A stretch of 64,000 nucleotides of DNA from Cadophora sp. MPI-SDFR-AT-0126. Taxonomy: Eukaryota; Ascomycota; Leotiomycetes; Helotiales; Ploettnerulaceae. The stretch covers positions 3,348,001 through 3,412,000 of the forward strand of contig JAGMVK010000002.1 of assembly GCA_020747065.1 (NCBI GenBank), given 5' to 3'. The translations under genes and the position numbers were made by a program. Of this stretch, positions 20,071 through 32,323 are shown in pieces. The notes under the pieces were generated by a model that searched no databases, had not been told where the DNA came from, and saw nothing but the letters and a program-made list of their open reading frames with translations. How positions within the stretch are numbered: position 1 is the stretch's first letter; each line of letters opens with the position of its first letter.

Positions 20071-23000
20071 TAGAAGCAACCTCAAGCTATTTCACGTACG
20101 GAAGAAAGTCATTTACAGCGCTGAGGACGCTGAATCAAACGCCTATTCCAGTGACCAAGGGAGGGAGGTTAGCGCCAAATCAGGCCCTGAAAACAACCTA
20201 CCACTTCGCCGTACTAAAAACGACTTTCAATATTCAAGCACTGATATTAAAGCTCCTATGCAGCCTACACAACAGTTTCGGCGAAGTAACGGCGTAGTTG
20301 TTAGAATTCCGGAGATCTCCCAGAGCCAACGACAACAATACAGGGTACTCTCTAACTACACATCTTCTTCCTGAAACCTCCTCCAGCGAGGACGCCAACT
20401 GTTCAAACGGGGGAACGACCGCCAGCACTTGTCTCGGCCAGTACTATTCGGTACAGCCTCGATTTGTTGCCGCACTGCCTACAAGTGCCTACAGGGAACG
20501 CAGGCCACTAACACACAAGAAGCTGGGGAGAAGTAGAGCCTGAACGCCCCTGAATCATCAGAGTACGATCTGGCCCCACGGAGTGACTATTCGACACAAG
20601 GCCAAACGTCACCCACGTCAGCGTTGATAACTCCCTTGAGTGTACAACGTGAACTATGGAGCTCTCCATCATCGCTAGTACCTTCCGCGGAGTCAATGAT
20701 AAGCCACTCGTTGAATAGGAAGGTAGAACGGGCCTGATTTGCGCGCCCCGAAGGCAGACCGCAACGACTTTAAGTGCATACTCTGGAAGTGAGCAGTGAA
20801 AGGTCCGTCCCCTACACGCAAAGGAAGGTGCAAAGCACCAACCGTTTAAGCGCCGCTTCCCCGAATAAACCACCAAATCCCTATCTGCGGAATCCCCTAG
20901 GAGAATAGCCAGCAAGAATAAAAGATTTCCCCTAAGACCACAAGAAGAAGAAACCCCCAAGGCAAGCACCACTAATACCAACAGCACCAACGACAGAAGA
21001 AGCTTTACCCGGTAATAAAGATCTCCGATCTATTGTTAGGAGCAACCTGAAGGAGGAAATCTGCCAGCGGAAAGCAATGAAAGCCCCGGCTCCACCAGCT
21101 CAATGGAACCTTTCCCCACAAAGCGTATATAGGACCAGAGAGATTCTAGTTACCTCAGACCTAGGACTGCCTATGCCTTTCGCCGTTCCAGTAGTTTCCT
21201 ACCAGTCAGGTTATAGCCGCGGCTTCCAAGGAGATACAGCACTAGCTGATCAAGGTCTCATCAAAGGCAGAAGCTCTCTGGCCTTATTCCTACAAGCTAA
21301 TATCTCTACGCTCTGGTATCACCCAAAGGTTAGAGTTCCCCACAAGAAACAAATCTCTTCTCTCTAGAATCACCTAGGGAGTAGAGGTTTGCTATACGTT
21401 GAAGGCCTGAACATGCCATCGGCCGACGACCTCCAACAGAGACGTCACTAGAAGGAGATGTTAAATCAACCTCTAGATCAGCCAAACTTTGGTCACGCCT
21501 GCTAGGTCTGGGCCCCTATCTGCATCATCTTCACTCTCATCGAGAGGAGCGGATGGAAAGAATGTAGCTCAAGGTCTACCGCAGCCTGAGTGCTAACAGG
21601 AGTACTGACACAAGGAAAGCAAGTATGGTACAACGGGATCAGAATCCGCGAGCCTGCGTAAGATGCTCAAAAGTGCCTCTGCCAAAGCAAGCAACCTAAG
21701 TTGAAAGCTCTAACTGGCTAGCCCTCAAGATATTGGAGTCGATGATAGACCTATACGTCTTCCAGGAGCCATCGGACATTCCCAACACTATCACTGGACC
21801 AATCGGACAAGTCCACAGTAGACAACACCCTCTAGCATGTCATGCTCATGCTTTGAAGACAGGAGAATCAGACCTGCTTCTATCGGACAGCCTCTATAGC
21901 GGACGGAAGTTGCTGTGGCTAGACATCAATCAAGGAAGAGCCTCAACAGCATTCAGAAACAAAAGCGACCCCCATCACTCTTGAGTCTTCCTGACAGTCC
22001 TCACTCCCCCAAGATATCAATAAACTCCTCCAGCAACTTAATGGGTCTTATGTCCCAGCAATAAAGCCTCAGAGCCTGGGAAAGGCACTCAACAGCAGAA
22101 ACAGCCTCAGTAACCCCCATTACTTCAGCAAGAATCTAACAGTCCTCGCCTTCCCTGACACGTCAGCCTTCCCACAGGCAGCCCAGACTTTCAGCCCCAC
22201 CGGTATGTGTACGCCTGGGCGTATGTGTAGTGTCGGGGCAAGAGACCGTTGCAGGGTAAGAGGGGAGTGCCGCCGAGTTGGACGCGTCCTAAGTCGTCGT
22301 CAATCATAGACACAAAGCTCAAAAGCAGCTAAAGGGCAGGAAGGAAGTTTGATCTGGACTCATCCGGGGCTATGGATACTAGGACGTAGGGGTTAACACA
22401 CTCAACTACTTGCTCAAGGCCTGAACGACCCTTTGTCTCACGCGAACCATTCAACAAGGGAGGATCAGTACAGGTCTTGGCCAAAGACGGTGCACATTCC
22501 AAACCCAAGAGGTGGAGAACGTATATGGAGCCATGTAGAAGGTTGTGTTTTGCCCAAGGCCTCTTCCTAATACCAGAGATGAGAGCCAGCTCCCTTGAGC
22601 TCGATGAAGTGGGAGGAAAGCAGGACGAACCTAATATTGGCAGAGTGTCAGGAGGTTAGCGGCTATTTTGACTCAGTAAAGGATTGGGACGAAGGAGAAG
22701 AGGAAACTTAGCCATGGTAAAAGGGGGTGGCCGCTGAGTGTTTGAAAGCTACAGATCGAAGGTCTTGCAGTGTACCTGTAGAGATATCGCCAGAATCAAC
22801 GCGTTTCTGAAGGAGATGGTGAAAGGAGACCTGCCAAATAGCTTGCAGAGCTCCTCTCCCTGGGAGATATTCGTGGTGGGAGCGCAAGAGACCGTTGCGG
22901 GGTGAGATAGTGGAGGTTTGTACCTGAAGTAGCGACAGCAAAGTCGAAGACTCGCCGCAGATAGGGATAACATCACCTGAAGGAGCTCTGACGTCACTAA

Positions 23001-24380
23001 GCTTGCAACAGAAGCAGAGATCTCTGTGGAAAATCAGCGCAAGTGAAGATGGAGATGTGGCCTGTGCGCAAGAGGTTTGGGGGAGGGGGGGGGGGGATTG
23101 GCGAAGGTGAAGAGATCGACTCAGCCTTGGGAAGCAGAAGGTGCCTCTAACTCAGAGATCTGCGCTCTGGAGCTCTGATTCGGAGGTACTGGCGTGATAT
23201 TCTTCAGCAGAGGAGCTGTGTGGAGGCTGGCGGAAGTAAGGTGAAGGTTGGAGAGCTTGGAGCCACTCAGCTTGAAGTTGAGTACTGGAGATCGTCAGTT
23301 TAGATCTTGAGCTTGATCTTGAAGCTGTAAGGTTGGAAAGAGAGAGATTGGGATAGAGGAGCGGCGAAGCTCTGTACTCAGCTTGATTGTTGAAAGGCCG
23401 CGCCTCTTCTTTAGCTTCCTTGAGGGTTGTATGCCTCCCAAGAGAGCTCCGCAGGTGGAAAGTCAACAATGGCCATTGCGACGAGGTCTCTGTCGCTGGG
23501 AAGACGCGTGACACAGTTGAGGGAATGGAAAAGCCTCCTGCGCAGCTTGAAAAGAGGTTATTGTGGCCTTTGAGTAGAGAGAAGGAAGAAGGTGGTGGAG
23601 GTGTTGTAGTTGGAAAGGTTGACGGAGGAGATAAGAGAGTTATGGTGGAGGACGACCCTACAAGAGGCTAGCTAAGCGAGCATTTGTTTGCGATTCTGCC
23701 AAGACCGACGATAGTTGAAGCCTCACATGACTTTGACGTCACTTCCCCTCTGCAACTTTAACTTCAGCCTCCATGGAGATGACGTCTTTTGGAATGGCTA
23801 ATTTACTACTACACTCTAGCAAAACAACTATTATGGAGGGAGTTGTTATGGACGCTATCAAAACAGTCGGAATAGACGATGGATGGAGTATGTGGTTACT
23901 ATTTGAAAAGGATAATCAGTTCTAAGTTAGAAATATGATACAAGAGTTTGACAGCGTATTTGATGTTTGTCTCTAAATACTTGAAAATTTGCCCTACTTT
24001 TATTTTGTAGAAATGTATCAAAAATCTTTGATATCAGACTGAGGAAAACCAAGTTCTCCGTCTTGCACCATTTCGCTCCGCCATTATGTTTGCGGCCCAA
24101 CAAGAAAAAATTAATAACAGTAAGTTAAACCACAGCCACCGGCATCACCCCATACTTCTTTGAAATCTGCAGATGTGATATATCTATAAGATAAGAACTA
24201 GAATAAGGATCAAACATTCATTCAACGTTCCTCGGAGTAGCGTCCTCGCTCTTGTCCGTCTTTAGGAGTTTGCTCTTATGAAATTACATTAGGTTTTCAC
24301 AAATCCCCCTGCGCAAATAACTCACATATATTCCTCCCGATCCACAGAGATGATGAAATTCGTTGGACGAAATCATATAT
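20071..24380. other. Gene-poor region after the Gypsy relic
   Basis: About 4.3 kb of short frames without recognisable domains. A phrase GAGACCGTTGC(A/G)GGGT recurs at about 22247 and 22890, so part of it may be decayed retrotransposon 3' sequence or LTR, which I cannot prove. GA-rich stretches occur at 23.1-23.65 kb. There is no support for a host gene. Confidence 0.4.
23079..23096. repeat. G homopolymer run
   Basis: GGGGGA followed by twelve G. Such a run could form G-quadruplex structure and is also a place where sequence length is error-prone. Confidence 0.7.
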
Positions 24381-26425
24381 TTAATATGTGTAAGGCTCAA
24401 ATAGCATGTTCATTGCTGTGACCAGCGGGTAGGCTTTCTTGGCCGCAACGGCCTCCGCTCTGTTGCCTTGATCCTGACAATTGGTGGCATTTATATGCAG
24501 CCCCATCCTTTGGTTGAAGAATTCGAACAAAATAAAGATTAGGGCACGCGGGCCAATGTCGAAAGGTTGGCAGGGAAGAAGTGTCGCTTCTTTGCTTGAA
24601 GAACAATTACAAATTTTGACAAGTATCTCCAAGGGCAAGCGACTACTGCACTTTTGCAACAGAAAAAACAATTCGCATTTGAATGGTTTCAGCAACGCTT
24701 GAATATACGCGAAGTTTTTCATGAATCAGGTGGGAGCCAACTTCATCGACAGGTATAATATCGAGCTTGGTATCCAGTCCCCTATTCACCACCGATAAGA
24801 ATTTTTCGGACGAAGACGACCCCACCTCCACCAAGTTTTAGTTTGGGTGTAGTAAATCTTGGATTGGCCGACTTCTTCTGAGAAGAACATCCGGCATAGT
24901 GCAGGTTCAGGCCATCGCTGGTCCTCATTTCTGCGTCCTTCGATCTACTGCGGCAGTCTCCTTCTCAGTTGGCCACTTCACTCTCTCGCACTTTTCACTG
25001 GTGCAGCACATGAATGGCTGTCCAGGAGCGGGTCTTCATTAGGATAACTCACCCAAGTCATCAACGTTATCAGTCTGTATTCGAAAAATCGATCAGCCAA
25101 CGACCAAGATTCCCCGTTAACAGAATTCAGCCGCTCCTGCAAAGCCACTGTCTTTGTAGGAATGATCACAATCCCTCACCCTTCTCGTACTATGTCTTGT
25201 TCCTGCATTTCAGAACACCCCGATTCCAGAGCGGCGATGACGATTGACTGTGACAGAGATAGTACCTCCATCAATTATGACTCGACATGGGAAAGTGCTC
25301 GATACTTGAGATGGCGGTTGTCGGCCTATGAGAGTAAAGGAAAGCCGTGGAAATAAATCCCCGCTCCCCATTACCCCCTTACCCCCCAAGTATCCAGAAA
25401 GAGGGAAAGAAAAATCATTTCGAAGTGTGCACGCGTTACAATGTCCTCTGGACAAAATCGACAGTGCACCTGAAGAAGCACTCAATTTGATTTCTTGGCT
25501 TCTGCATCTGACTCGAGAACCCCAGCTTGACCTTCAAGCGACAAATATAGCTTTAGACTATTACCATAGAGTTTATCACATGCAGGGAATTGAGATCAGT
25601 CTCTGTCCTTTGGCTTCATGGTGTGGTGCAATTGCCCAGTTTTGGTGTTTGGCGGAGGACTTGGCGGTGGAGTTTCGCGATTGGGCGATTAAGCGAACCC
25701 CTGATGACCTAAGTAAACAAACGGGGCTGGGTTCAAACAGAGTCTGGTGATTGGCAACCATCAGAACTAGATCAGATTTTCTGATCTTCATACATATTCT
25801 TATACAGAACAGTACTTGGATCTTGAATAACAGTAAGAATGTTAAAAGAAAGCTCATAGTCGTGCACCTTACGGAGTTTGGTCTTGAGGTTGCTTTCGGC
25901 GGGGGAAAACCTCTTAATGAAAATTGCAAAAGCAATGAAGTAAGTAACGATCGCACCATGTTGTTAAAGGATTTAACCGTGATATCCATGAGCTCAGTAA
26001 ATGGAACTCCCCTGCATCGATTTTCTTCTGTGCCCATAGTACCTCATAGTCCTCGCAATCGCCTGTAGTTTCGGAATTCGAATGCATCTCGACATCTTGC
26101 GTCCATTGCGTCCTTCTTATCAGTGGTAACATGGGCCTCCCGTCGTAGGTGATATGGAGGTGATTTGCTATATGGAGAGACGCTCCCAAACAGGAGTAGG
26201 TACACCTACAAAGCAGTATGTCGCGACTCACGAGTGATAGGCAGCGATTAAGGTTCGCGTGTCTCAATTCCCTAGTACTGTGAATCGTTTTAAAGCTCAT
26301 AATTACAGCTAGAAGGCGAATTTATATGTGTCGCTGTTCAAAGATTGAGCAGAGAATGTTGAAAAATCTCGTCGACATCCACAGTAAAAGCACAGGGTAT
26401 GGAGCAAATGTACTCATGAATTTTC
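24381..26425. other. Weak coding signals only
   Basis: A minus-strand stretch at 24381-24834 contains RLPLEILVKICNC and QPFDIGPRALIFILFEFF but needs a frame change. A plus-strand frame at 25328-25750 (140 aa) reads PLDKIDSAPEEALNLISWLLHLTREPQ and is soluble, with no known motif. Both could be exons of small fungus-specific genes. I could not build a supported model. Confidence 0.3.
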
Positions 26426-27451
26426 CTACAACTCGTCTCCTAGCTCATCAAAGCCTTGAATATGCGGAAGGCGACGCACCCTAAGCTCGATTGCGTTACT
26501 TGAAGTTCGCGCTCTCTGCTCCCGTCTATGAAGCAATAAAACGTATACCCCAATGACTATTCCCCGCACAAACCAGAGCGTAGCTGCGCCAAATTGTATC
26601 TACAAATATTAGTAGACACCAGGTAACAAACATCCTGGAAGACTCACCCATAGGACCAACACCCAATTTAATCGATATACCGGTCCGAGGAAGGAAAGTA
26701 TGGTAGCGCTAAAACATCCTAGCAGGCTTGATACAAGAGCCAAAATCAATTGGTAGTATCTTGACAAATTCGCGCCAGGATACCGAAAATTCCAGATCAG
26801 GCAGACATATAGGCTGGAGAGACCAAGATATTCCCCAGCAAATGATATCAAACCAAGTCTCAGCATGAGTGGGCGGTTGTGATTCCGAAATGATTCATGA
26901 GCAATAAAGACAGTAGAAACCAAGAAGCCTATAGATACGAAGGTGATAACCTGGCGGAGATGAGGCATAATTGTGCCTATGGTAAATTTAAATGAGTTGT
27001 TGAGGTGGGTATTTGTTGCCGTGCTCCGCACAGTTTGTTGAATTCCAATACAACGCCAAAGATATCCAGCCTGATTGCAATCAGATAAAGTCCGTTAATG
27101 AAGGTGAATACTTGCATGTTTCAGAAGTAGAAATCTCCCAAATACTATGAGGAATATCTCGATCAGTTTTTCGTTATACAGCACTGAGGAGATCAACAAA
27201 CTGATGCCAAGTCCGGCACTAGCGATGAATGTAATGGCAATATCCAAAACGGACTTCCAACACGGACGATGACAGTTGTGGTTCTGCTTGTTCTGTTTGT
27301 ATTTCTGCCACTCGTGCTTTGAGAGAATTGCAATAGCAGTAATGGATATAGCCAGAGTGAATGATGATGCTGCGATGGAGAGGACGCGTAGCATATACAT
27401 GGTCAGAGTCCTGAGGGAAAATTGTAAGTGACGAAGCCATGAGAGGGACAA
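26426..27451 (-). CDS. Seven-helix membrane protein with cytosolic tail
   Basis: Three exons on the minus strand: up to 27451 down to 27146, 27070 to about 26650, then about 26600 to 26426. The intron 27145-27071 (GTATTT...CAATCAG) joins EIFLI to AGYLWRCIG in frame. The next intron (GTGAGT...CTAATATTTGTAG) joins VLVLW to IQFGAATLW in frame. About seven hydrophobic helices follow each other, ending with IVIGVYVLLLHRREQRARTS and a hydrophilic C-terminal tail that ends at 26426. The start may be at 27451 or at an internal Met near 27400. The layout is receptor-like, but I see no motif assigning it to a known GPCR, rhodopsin or Rta1 family. The gene looks intact. Confidence 0.6.
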
Positions 27452-29646
27452 AGGTTCTCTAGTTATAGTCGGAAAAATTCTGGTGACGCAGAAAAGGAGG
27501 TCCAGTGGCTATGCTATGCTGGTCTATCTTTTATGGAGCTGTGCGTCTCGGCATATAACTGGCTCGAACTGGGAGGGTCCTACTCGCCACTTTATGATTT
27601 TGGATTCATATTTGCTGCTCCTTCATCGAAAAGATCAATGAAGCCCTATCGGGAAAGGGACTAGAACTGTTACATGGATCAGGGCTACCGAGGCATTGAT
27701 CAACGTCATCTAGCTCTCTTAAGGCTGCAGAATTCCAACGGCAAACCCCGGATTAGTAAGAAAGCAATAGCAATAGCAAAATGATTTGACTTGTAGCCCA
27801 GAGAACTATTCTCCAGGATAATGTGGCAGTGGCGGGTGCCCGGGATTTTCTACCAAGAAAAGATCGCCTTGGAGATCACTTCGCTAGTGGTGTTACCTCC
27901 TCAACGGGCCTCGATGACCTAGGATGTTCCAAGGATCGCACCACATGAAAACAATTGTCGCTATACAAATGGGAAATCTTAGGCGATTATCCTCGAGCCT
28001 CAGCTGAGCAAGAAAGATACAATATCACCTGACTATCTTGCATTTGCTGTGAGACGTAATTTCCCGCTTAACCTGATGCAAAGGCCGAGCTGCGACTTGG
28101 CTGATTGGCTTGGAGCCTGAGTCTCGGCCGAACAGGGAGGACATCAAGTTCTCTAAATGTTAAATCTAGGGCTCAGTCACAAGAAGTAACCCTGATGCCT
28201 AACTGTTGCCACACTTGCCTACATTTACCTGACCTTCGGACAGTGCGGGCACGCTAGGTTTAGTCAATCGTGTTGATCACTTGTCTTGGCTGTCGCCTTC
28301 TCACGATACGATTGTTGGATTAGTCGTGTTGAATTTTCAGCGGATAGTACGGCATGACTAGGTTGCTGAAGCCTGAACCGGGGAGGGTTTCCTGGACTCA
28401 TCGTACCTGCCATATTAGCAGGAACATCAGAAATTAGACACAGTATCTCCAAGTCGCTGCCACTCGGTGTCTCAGGAATGGCACTTGACACTTCCGTCTT
28501 CTCAGACCGAGGGTGGCTATATTTGGCTCCGTCAGAAAACCGTGCAACTTTACCATAGAAATGATCTCAAGCTGAAAAAATGTGACCAGATATTGCGCCT
28601 CTTCACTCCTATGAAACAAGTACCCCACCTCATATTCTCGAATTGAAGATAATTTGTAGGTTCTGCTCATAGAGAATTTCGCGAAGGGCTAAGTAAGGGC
28701 CTGATGAGAGGCGTGAAACTGCGTCTGCTGAAGTAGGTTGTACACGGATGGGATCATAAATCTGCCTCCTAGGCAGAATTTTTACCCAAAATCTGACTGC
28801 TACCCAGTGTCAGCAGTACAGTGGTGAGCAAAAATTCAAGAGACAGTGGGGATATCTTGCTTCTCGGCTCTAATTGCCATTTCATTCACGTAGGCGGCAC
28901 TTGAAGCAGCAGATCCTGTTTCTGCGAATTCACTTAACCCTTTTCAACCGGGCAGCTCCATACCCTACACCCTGTGGCAATACGGCTGAGCAGCACCGAA
29001 GCCGCTCGTCCTAGATACCTTCCACTTTTGGTAGATTGTTCCCGGATGCAAGGGATTACGGCCGATCCCCAGTGCACACTAGTGCCTTATATGCCCTGCC
29101 CTCCGAATTCTTGGTTTGAGATTCATCATACACCTCACGACAACGCCACGAAAGACTCATCTCAAGGACCAATGGCGCCTGAAAATTCATGTGAGCCCTG
29201 ATAATGAGAACCACATCCGCGGCATATTCGCTGGCAAGAGGAGGCTCAGCCGGGTCGGGGTCGTACAGAGGTGGAGGTTCATGCAAGAGCAACGCCACGT
29301 CTTAGAACCGCACTTCTATCCACTGGCTAACCCTTCCTTCCTAGGCCGTACGACTCTGATCATGATATGATTCTCAATTTCTCGCCCTCGCGGATTCGAT
29401 GATGCCCTCTTGTACCCTTGTGTGACACTGGTAGGCAATGGCACTGCTCCATGAATCCCTGGCTATCAACCTAAGAGCTAGTAATCCCAATTATCAGCCC
29501 CAATAATACGACTAGCCGTTTGAGGATTGATGGTATGAGCTCCTGCAGGCTCATTAGGGACAATGTCACAGGAATCGAGTTCGTCCGAGTGACTTGAACC
29601 GTACGAAGACCAGGAGAAAGCGTGAGACAGGCGTGGCAAAAGCATA
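27452..29646. other. No recognisable gene
   Basis: About 2.2 kb with only short frames. A minus-strand pair near 28264-28670 is Ser/Pro-rich without motifs. I see no repeats or element ends here until the pogo TIR at 29647. Confidence 0.4.
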
Positions 29647-31478
29647 ACGTCTCACCCCCGGTTTCCGCCCACCCCTACATTCCGCCCACCTCGGTTAACC
29701 TCACCGCTTCTTATACCACCCAACTTCAATAATTATTTAATATTTTATTCTCTAATCGATTTTCTTGAAATTTGGAATGTGAATTGATCTCATCATGAAG
29801 CCTCAATATACTGAACGTGACGTCATGTGTGCTGTTGAGGAGATCGCAAATAGCAAGTCCTTGCGGAAGGCATGTCTGGAGTAGGGTATTCCAAGGTCCA
29901 CTCTTCGTGATCGGAATGCAACGACACAACCACATAAGGAGGCCGCTAAACACATGCAAAGACTTCCTACTGTAATTGAAGATCGATTGACCAATTGGAT
30001 TTTAACTCAAGAGTCTCTTGGCCATGGAGTTACCCACACGCAGATACGGGTTTTTGGAGAGAGGCTCCTAGCTCTTCAAGGAGACCACCGCCCACTTGGA
30101 AAACACTGGATGGCACGGTTTTTGGCTCGAAATCCTATTCTTAAGACAAGAGGCAGATATACGTCGATTCTGTACGTGTCAATAACCCTTGTTCTAAAGT
30201 TATTAAGCCGTGGTTCCAAAAATTGGCAATTCCGGCAATCAAGGCAATTCCAGCCTCTCAACGATGGAATATGGACGAGACTGGTATTATGGAAGGTTAT
30301 AGTCTAAATAGATATATAGTAGGGAGTGTAGAGGCACGTAAGGTCCAAGGAAAACAGCCAGGCTCGCGCTCTTGGACGACAATTATTGAGTGCATATCCG
30401 CAACAGGTCTCTCCACGTTTCCGGCTGTAATATACAAGGGAAAATCGGTCCAACAACAATGGTTTCCATCGCAATTAGATATATTCGATCTATAGTACTT
30501 TACAGCCACAGAAAATAGGTGGACAACTGATCAGACGGCTCTGGAGTAGCTGGAAAAGGTCTTTATTCCTCAGACGGAACCACGTGACCATTCAGCAAGA
30601 CTCCTTATTCTAGACAGCCATAGGAGCCACGAGACTACGGATTTCCTTTGGAGGTGTCTCGAGCACAATATCTACCTTCTTTTCTTACCGGCACATACGT
30701 CACACGTCTTACAACCTCTTGATTTGACAGTTTTTTCATCTCTCAAGCGTGCTTACCGGAAAGAGCTTCAAAAGTTGAGTTCAATAATCGATTCTACGCC
30801 AATTGGCAAGCGCAATTTCCTCATATGCTACGAGAAGGCACGCCGAGAAAGTATTACAGCTTCAAATATTAAGGCTGGGTAGAGAACTACCGGTCTATGG
30901 CCGGTCTCTATAGCAAAGCCATTGATAAGCCCTTTGCTCTTGGAAAACAGTAATAAATCGACAAATCCGACTCTCCCAAAGCTTCAAGAGATGCCAATAC
31001 TACCTCCAGAGGTTTCCGACACTTCAATTGAGTTGCATACTCCAAGAAACCGGAAAGAGATATACGTACAGATTCGGACCCTAGCCAACGGGTCACATGA
31101 CCAACTTCCAGTCAATCGTTTACTCTTCAGGAAGGTTATAAAGGGAATGGACGAAAGAGACTACGAATTAGGGAAGGCAAATATGAGGGTCAAAGAGTTG
31201 GAAAAGAGATTGGAGCAAGTACGGCCAAGGAAAAGGAAGAAAGTCCTGACTAGTCCAAATTCCCGGTTTGTGAGAACACGTGCAATTAGGGAGGCTCAAA
31301 TCGCAGCTGGAGAACGCCAAATTGAACCTGTAGAATCAGAAAGAGAAGGAGATTCAGATTCTACAATATCTTGTATAGAAGTTGACGCAGAATAGAAATA
31401 TTAAGTATTGAAAATCAGGTGACGAAATTAGTGGGGTGGGCGGAATCTAGGGGTGGGCGGAAACCAGGGGTGAGACGT
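29647..31478 (+). mobile_element. Pogo/Fot1-type (Tc1/mariner) DNA transposon
   Basis: Both ends share a TIR of about 44 bp. The left begins ACGTCTCACCCCCGGTTTCC and continues through two CCGCCCACC motifs; the right is its reverse complement with two mismatches. Target duplication is TA (29645-29646 and 31479-31480). The element is 1,832 bp with one transposase gene inside, so it is full length but inactivated by mutation. Confidence 0.93.
29795..31395 (+). pseudogene. Pogo/Fot1 transposase, inactivated
   Basis: It starts MKPQYTERDVMCAVEEI (psq-type HTH), then a CENP-B-type HTH (GHGVTHTQIRVFGERLL...LGKHWMARFLARN). The DDE_1 catalytic core follows: NMDETGIMEG (first Asp), RLLILDSHRSHET (second Asp) and HTSHVLQPLDLTVFSSLKR. 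The C-terminal part is basic with a coiled-coil stretch (RVKELEKRLEQV). Defects are TAG stops at 29882-29884, 30493-30495, 30547-30549 and 30880-30882 and a one-base deletion near 30145. At least the last three stops sit where family members have Trp (TGG to TAG). It cannot make a working protein, but the TIRs could still be used in trans. Confidence 0.92.
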
Positions 31479-32323
31479 TAACTCCAAACGTCCGAAGCAA
31501 AGAGGAGTAAATTAAATGCCACTGATATCCGCATCATAGAAATTCGCTCATGGGAAAACTGAATAATCACGAGGGGGGACTTATTTATCACCTGTATAAA
31601 GACGAGTGTGGTTCAAAAAGGGTTTCGGGAGAATCTCGGTTGGATGTATGATTGGAGAGTACAAGTGCAACCGAGGAACAAAGGGTCCAAAACCGGCCCC
31701 TCCTGAGCTTCCCCGAGCAGGCAACGCGGGACTATATCCTACTTGGATTCCAAAGCAAGGAATCCAGAGCTGGCCCAGTTCGTTGTGGTGGGTCGGAGCC
31801 TGTAAGATAGGGGAAGTGATGCCTGCGCCTTTCAACGGCCCAGCTATGGCATTTCCCATGAAGTCACTAGCACCTAAGCCTTGAACTTGGTGAGAAAAAA
31901 CCGGGGCAACGTTGTCTGTTGCCTAGTCCTATTGAGCCAATGGTAACTTTTGTCGTCGGTGAAGAGCAAGTGCTTACGGTATACTGCTGAAGGAAGAGGC
32001 AATATGCGAGCAACAGATGGACTGCCGTACTTGTATATATGCAAGTACGCAGCCACCCATTAGGTCCTCATGCTCAACCATATCCTCGTTTCCACACATA
32101 GAATAAAATAACTCGACGTTATCTCTTCTACTCATCACGGTCATCTTCCCAGTCCCAAATCAGACGCAGTTACGCAAACCTCTCCATCAATCGCTACCTT
32201 CCGTAGGTGAAGTCCGAGACAGTTCATGTAAAAGTTTTCCCCGTACCTTAATTTCTGCTAAAGATCTTCTATGTAGACTCAGCGACCACTCTCTGACTGG
32301 TACGAGCGACTGAACTTAATACG
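31479..32323. other. Intergenic; one uncertain 92-codon frame
   Basis: A plus-strand frame at 31606-31884 (SVGCMIGEYKCNRG, PTWIPKQGIQSWPSSLWW) has protein-like composition and ends cleanly, but I do not recognise it and see no start or intron evidence. The remainder is presumed promoter and 5' leader of the next gene. Confidence 0.3.
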
